From contig CP126191.1 of the NCBI GenBank assembly GCA_030272155.1, positions 952,501 through 1,016,500 of the forward strand: a DNA stretch of 64,000 bases, written 5' to 3'. How positions within the stretch are numbered: position 1 is the stretch's first letter; each line of letters starts with the position of its first letter. Source of the DNA: Tetradesmus obliquus. Taxonomy: Eukaryota; Chlorophyta; Chlorophyceae; Sphaeropleales; Scenedesmaceae. Below are positions 60,294 to 64,000 of the stretch, one piece after another. A model generated the notes under the pieces. It saw only the letters and a list, made by a program, of their open reading frames with translations, was not told the origin of the DNA and did not search any database. Both the position numbers and the translations under genes were made by a program.

Positions 60294-62400
60294 TCACTTC
60301 ATCTGCGTGACTGCTGTCGCAATCGCTGCCGTCGCCAGCACTGCCACAGGCGGCGCCAGCCGACTAACTGCCAGCGCTGCTGCAGATGGGCTTGCAGGAC
60401 GCACGGAGTGCATCAGGGTGAGCACAGCAGTGAACAGCGCCAGGGCGCCAGCCTGGTGTGCCGCACCCAGGGAGACTGGCACGTAGGTCAGCAGTGTGGT
60501 AATGCCCAAGGTCACCTGCAGGACAGCGCAAACAATACAGTCATGAGTGTTATTGAGAGTGTTACAAGCCAACAACACTGCCCGTTAATGAAGCCAAAGC
60601 TAATGACAGGCGCAGAGGGCATCATCGCCACCTTGAGTTTGGCAAGAAGTGGCAGTGCAACAACCAAACCACATGACACATATGCGCACACCCTTTCCTG
60701 AGCTGCAGTGCACAGACCCTTTCCTTGCACATTGCTTTCCCACCTGAGCTGCAGTGAAGGCCATCGTCACATTCAGCGCTGTTCTCGCCGGCCCAGGCAG
60801 CGGCATCTTGCGCCCCGCAGCCCACACCGCCGTCACTGCTGCCAGCGTGGACAGTGCCAGCGCGCGGTGGTGCAGCTGCACTGCCGCCGTGTTTTCGAAC
60901 GCATTTCGAATGCCTGGCAGCCCCCAGTAGTCATCCGGGATCAGCTGCCCGTTCATTAGCGGGAAGGTGTTGAAAGCCCTGCCTGCATCCATGCCGGCCA
61001 CAAACGCCCCGGAGATGGCCGTTATGCCAACCAGCAGCGACAGCGGCAGCACGCGCGCGCGCAGCGCAGCGGCGGCAGCTGCCTGCTGCTTCGCTGCAGC
61101 GGCAATTGCGGCGTGGGCTGCGTCGGAGGCCTTAGCAGCGAATGCGCTGAGCACTGGCGCTGGCCGGGCGAGGTCTAGGGTGGTCCACACAAGGGTGGCG
61201 TAGATTGCAAAGGCTGAGGTCAGATGTGCTGCGAGGCGGTAGGGGCTGACGCGTGGCACTGCGTGCTTGTTCTCAGGCTCCTGCAAGACGTCACACCAGG
61301 GGCATCGCAGCATTAGTACACCGTGCTGAGCCTTACATAGACACAGGCCAGCTTGGCATTCAAGAGGTTTGTAATGTAGCTGATTGCTGAGGGAATTAGG
61401 CGGGCGGCCTTGCAAGCACATCCCCTGTCGCCCACCGCACGCACAGAACGCACATAATCAAGTAGCTGCACAACTGCACATGTCCAACCAAGGCTACCCA
61501 CAATGCCCTATGCATAATACATGCATCAATATAGCACTATGAACCGCCGGGCTGTATTCATCGATATATCATGATGAACAGTTGAATTCCCAACTGCAGC
61601 TCCGCCTGCCTCACCTGCAGGCCGCTGCGCACCATCCACCAGCCCACCAGGCCCTGCGCCCCGCCCATCATGAACAGCAGCGCCAGCCGCCGCCCCAGCG
61701 GGCCGTTGATGTGGCCCCGCGCAGCAAAGTACACGGCAGGCACCGCAAACGCGACACCCAGGAACCTGCCGACGAAGCAGCAGCAGCACGAACGTTGTGC
61801 AGCGGCGTTGCATGACGCTGGAGGAGGACGGCATGTGCTGGCAAACGCAGAAGAAAAAAATCACCAATATATACTGGATCGCATCCCAAGCAATCCCAGC
61901 TGCTGACCCGACCTCTGGCTGCAACTGCAGGCCCTAGGCTGGTGGGACCTTGCCGTGCTTCCTCCACGCTGCGACTTACTGACTACTGCACTCCTCACCG
62001 CAGCAGGCAAACCCCATGCGCACCTGCCCCACATGCGGTGCGCACACTCCATCAAGTAGTTAGAAGTCGCACTCCTCAACATCCATGTGGCTGTGCGCCA
62101 GTCAAAAAGCAGTTTCCTAACACTGCTCCAAGAAGTGCCGCAACACCAACAGCACAACTTCTGTGCATCAGGACTGGCCAGCAATCAATCTCCAACAAAG
62201 CGACCCACTCCGATGGCACACTGGAAGAACCCTACAGCCTTCCGCACCTGCCCCACATGCGGTGTGCCCACTCCATGAAGTAGATGAACTTGAACTCTTC
62301 AACGTCCATGTGGCTGTGCGCCAGCCTGAACTCGGGGCTGGCCTGGTACTTGGCAAACTCAGCCAGCCACTCCTCCTGAGTGATGGGCGGCCGCTCGCCT

Positions 62401-62432
<32 letters not shown>

Positions 62433-63998
62433 TGTTCAGGGCTGGCTTCTTGCGTTCTGCATGATGTGACAGGACTCAAACTTCTCGCAGTAGGGGGGCC
62501 TGTGGTACGCGCTTCACCTCCGTCACTAACTCTCTGTTCGTAATACCTGCGTGCACACACGCCTGTCCTGCAGCTGATGAAAAAAGTAACAACATTGTGC
62601 AGCCAGCTTCACAATGTGAACTCCTGCTAGCTCACCTGTGAACTTCCAGTCTGTCATGGACAGCCCTGAGCGCATGAGCCGCGTAAATCCACCAAGCACC
62701 ACTATGCTGAACACCGCCGCTTCACCAAGCTGCGGCCCTAGTTCACAGTGTGAACTTCCCCCCACCCACCTGTGAACTTCCAGTCTGTCATGGACAGCCC
62801 CGAGCGCGTCAGCCGCGTGAAGCCGCCCAGCACCACCATGCTGAACACCCAGGCGCTGCAGCCGCCCAGCCACCAGGCCAGCGCCTTGCGCGCTGAGTCA
62901 GGCAGGCCGCGCGACAGTGCTAGGCTGGGTGAGGCAGCCTGGGCAGTGGCAACAATAGCAGCAGCAGCAGCAGCAGCAGCAGGCCTTGAGGTTTTCATGA
63001 GTAGTTTAATGGTGTGGTAAACCTGCATAGTGGCGTCTAGTCGGGCAGGCCCCGCGACAGTGCGAGGCTTGGGGAGGCAGCCTGAGCAGTGGCAACAGTA
63101 GCAGAGATAATCGCAGTGCATGACCAACAGAAGCTTTGTGTGGTGACGGTTCAAAACCGTTTTGGTAGAGGCAGCAGCAGCCGTGCAATGTGTGCTGCAG
63201 TGTGTCTGAATGTAGGCGGATGGGTAATTCCAGGTTGAAAGGGAACAGCAGACAACAGAGCAACATGCAAGCTTCATGTCTGTCAAACCATTTTCCAGCT
63301 GCTTCGTGCATTGCATACCGCTGAAGCACCATGGCCAAGTGATTCATAGCAGACAGTCATCCAGCGCCACTCAAATGCCACATCGGCACACCGCACCACG
63401 CCGCACAGCAACTGCAAAAGTTTCTTGCGCTGCATCCTTAAACTGCTCGAGGCACGCAGCGTAATCACATTGCTGCTCTGTGCTACATGCTGCCCATGCG
63501 TGCATGGTGTGCTGTCCAACTGCAGAGGCCACCAATTGCTCCCACCCCACGCCAGCAGCGCTGCATGGCCCTCACCTGGCTTGCTGCAGCAGCTGCTGCT
63601 GCTGCACCGCCTGCCTTTGCTGCAGTAGCTGCATCTGTGGCCACTGTAGACATCAAGCGCCGCACCGCATGGCCGTACCAAGCAGCAGTAGCAGCAGCGC
63701 CTGCCTGCCTGCTGCAGCTGCTGAAGCCTGCTGCTTGCTGCCTGCTGCTCAGCTGCAGTGCCTGCTGCCACTGCATGCAGCAGATCGCAGCATGAGGTGT
63801 TAAAGTCTGGCGTTACTCCGTGTTCTGTGTAATGCGAAATTGTGAGGCACTTACCGCAGGCACTCTGCTGCTGCTCAGCCACAGGTGGGCATGACCCCTG
63901 CCAAGGCCGCTTGCTACCGCCTGTCCATGGCTGGCCGGCACCTCAAACACGTTCTTGAGTGCGCTAAATAAACGTAGCGACCGTTGCTGCTTGCTCAT
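60294..63998 (-). CDS. COX15: Mitochondrial heme A synthase COX15
   Basis: Oxidises heme O to heme A for cytochrome c oxidase in the mitochondrial inner membrane. Seven exons join in phase: 63998..63855, 63770..63576, 62938..62770, 62398..62248, 61765..61615, 61280..60744, 60515..60294, giving 522 residues. Conserved eukaryotic Cox15 motifs appear in order: VVLGGFTRLTRSGLSMTDWK, ITQEEWLAEFAKYQASPEF, EFKFIYFMEWAHRMWGR (heme-ligand His near 215), GLVGWWMVRSGL, PRVSPYRLAAHL, ISGAFVAGMDAGRAFNTFP, VQLHHRALA (His near 406), TLLTYVPVSLGAAHQAG (His). The N-terminus MSKQQRSLRLFSALKNVF is a good presequence. Residues 49-113 are a Gln/Ala-rich extension. Met at 63998 is two bases from the window end, so an upstream start cannot be excluded. 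Exons 3 and 4 have echoes. Confidence 0.95.
62005..62105 (-). repeat. Echo of COX15 exon 4 3' edge
   Basis: GCACCTGCCCCACATGCGGT through ATCCATGTGGCTGTGCGCCA at 62020-62092 is a diverged copy of exon 4 and its donor at 62245-62322. It lies in the downstream intron about 225 bp away. Confidence 0.85.
62401..62431 (+). repeat. CAG array at the COX15 exon 4 acceptor
   Basis: About ten CAG units, CTG in the sense of the gene, directly abut the acceptor before 62398. A third case of a triplet array taking the polypyrimidine position. Confidence 0.93.
62600..62720 (-). repeat. Echo of COX15 exon 3 3' edge
   Basis: CACCTGTGAACTTCCAGTCT through the exon bases at 62633-62720 copies 62767-62853, an offset of 134 bp. 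Flanking intron bases (TTCACAATGTGAACT) are duplicated too. The copy keeps the donor. Confidence 0.9.
63037..63107 (-). repeat. Echo of COX15 exon 3 5' edge
   Basis: GTCGGGCAGGCCCCGCGACA through GCAGCCTGAGCAGTGGCAAC copies the exon 3 start and acceptor at 62897-62955, offset about 142 bp in the upstream intron. Exon 3 is thus flanked by echoes on both sides. Confidence 0.9.
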
Positions 63999-64000
63999 GC

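Overview
The window looks like nuclear DNA of a green alga, probably a chlorophycean and perhaps of the Scenedesmaceae. This is inferred from many short GT-AG introns with GTGAG/GTGCG donors, TGTAA-type poly(A) signals, very abundant CAG/CTG triplets giving Ala/Gln tracts, and the gene content (caleosin, plastid-type proteins, condensin). No prokaryotic features, transposons or CRISPR arrays were seen. I rebuilt ten multi-exon genes by matching exon phase and splice sites across the sequence. Every model closes in frame.

Layout from left to right: U2 snRNP A' (minus, 751-3149) is divergent from a giant F-box-like/leucine-rich protein of 2,426 residues (plus, 3623-13321). Next comes a caleosin (plus, 14676-18477), convergent with the 26-exon condensin ATPase SMC4 (minus, 20207-32882). 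Three more minus-strand genes follow: a proline iminopeptidase (34084-36768), a plastid-type UVR-like/NTF2-like (SnoaL) protein (38001-40018) and nascent-polypeptide-associated complex alpha (40945-43434). NAC-alpha is divergent from a TLC-domain membrane protein (plus, 44587-45508). About 5.5 kb without a convincing gene follows. The window ends with three minus-strand genes: a 960-residue Ala-rich membrane protein (51127-54244), a 950-residue coiled-coil/low-complexity protein (55469-59426) and mitochondrial heme A synthase COX15 (60294-63998). The genes are mostly unrelated housekeeping functions (splicing, chromosome condensation, translation, respiration, lipid droplets), not a pathway cluster.

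The most unusual signal is shared by many genes. Introns and 3' flanks carry degenerate tandem copies ('echoes') of the neighbouring exon edge together with its splice site, usually about 90-150 bp apart (sometimes near 237 bp). I count more than 25 echoes at the F-box/LRR, caleosin, SMC4, UVR/NTF2-like, NAC-alpha and COX15 genes. Echoes of 5' exon edges lie upstream, echoes of 3' edges lie downstream, and echoes of terminal exons lie past the stop codon. CTG triplet arrays often sit where the polypyrimidine tract should be. In NAC-alpha an echo plus its CTG tract is open in frame with the true exon, so use of the duplicated acceptor would add 40 residues including poly-Ala. Together these suggest that tandem duplication across splice junctions, plus exonisation of CTG tracts, shapes introns and Ala-rich proteins in this genome. 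That mechanism is inference.
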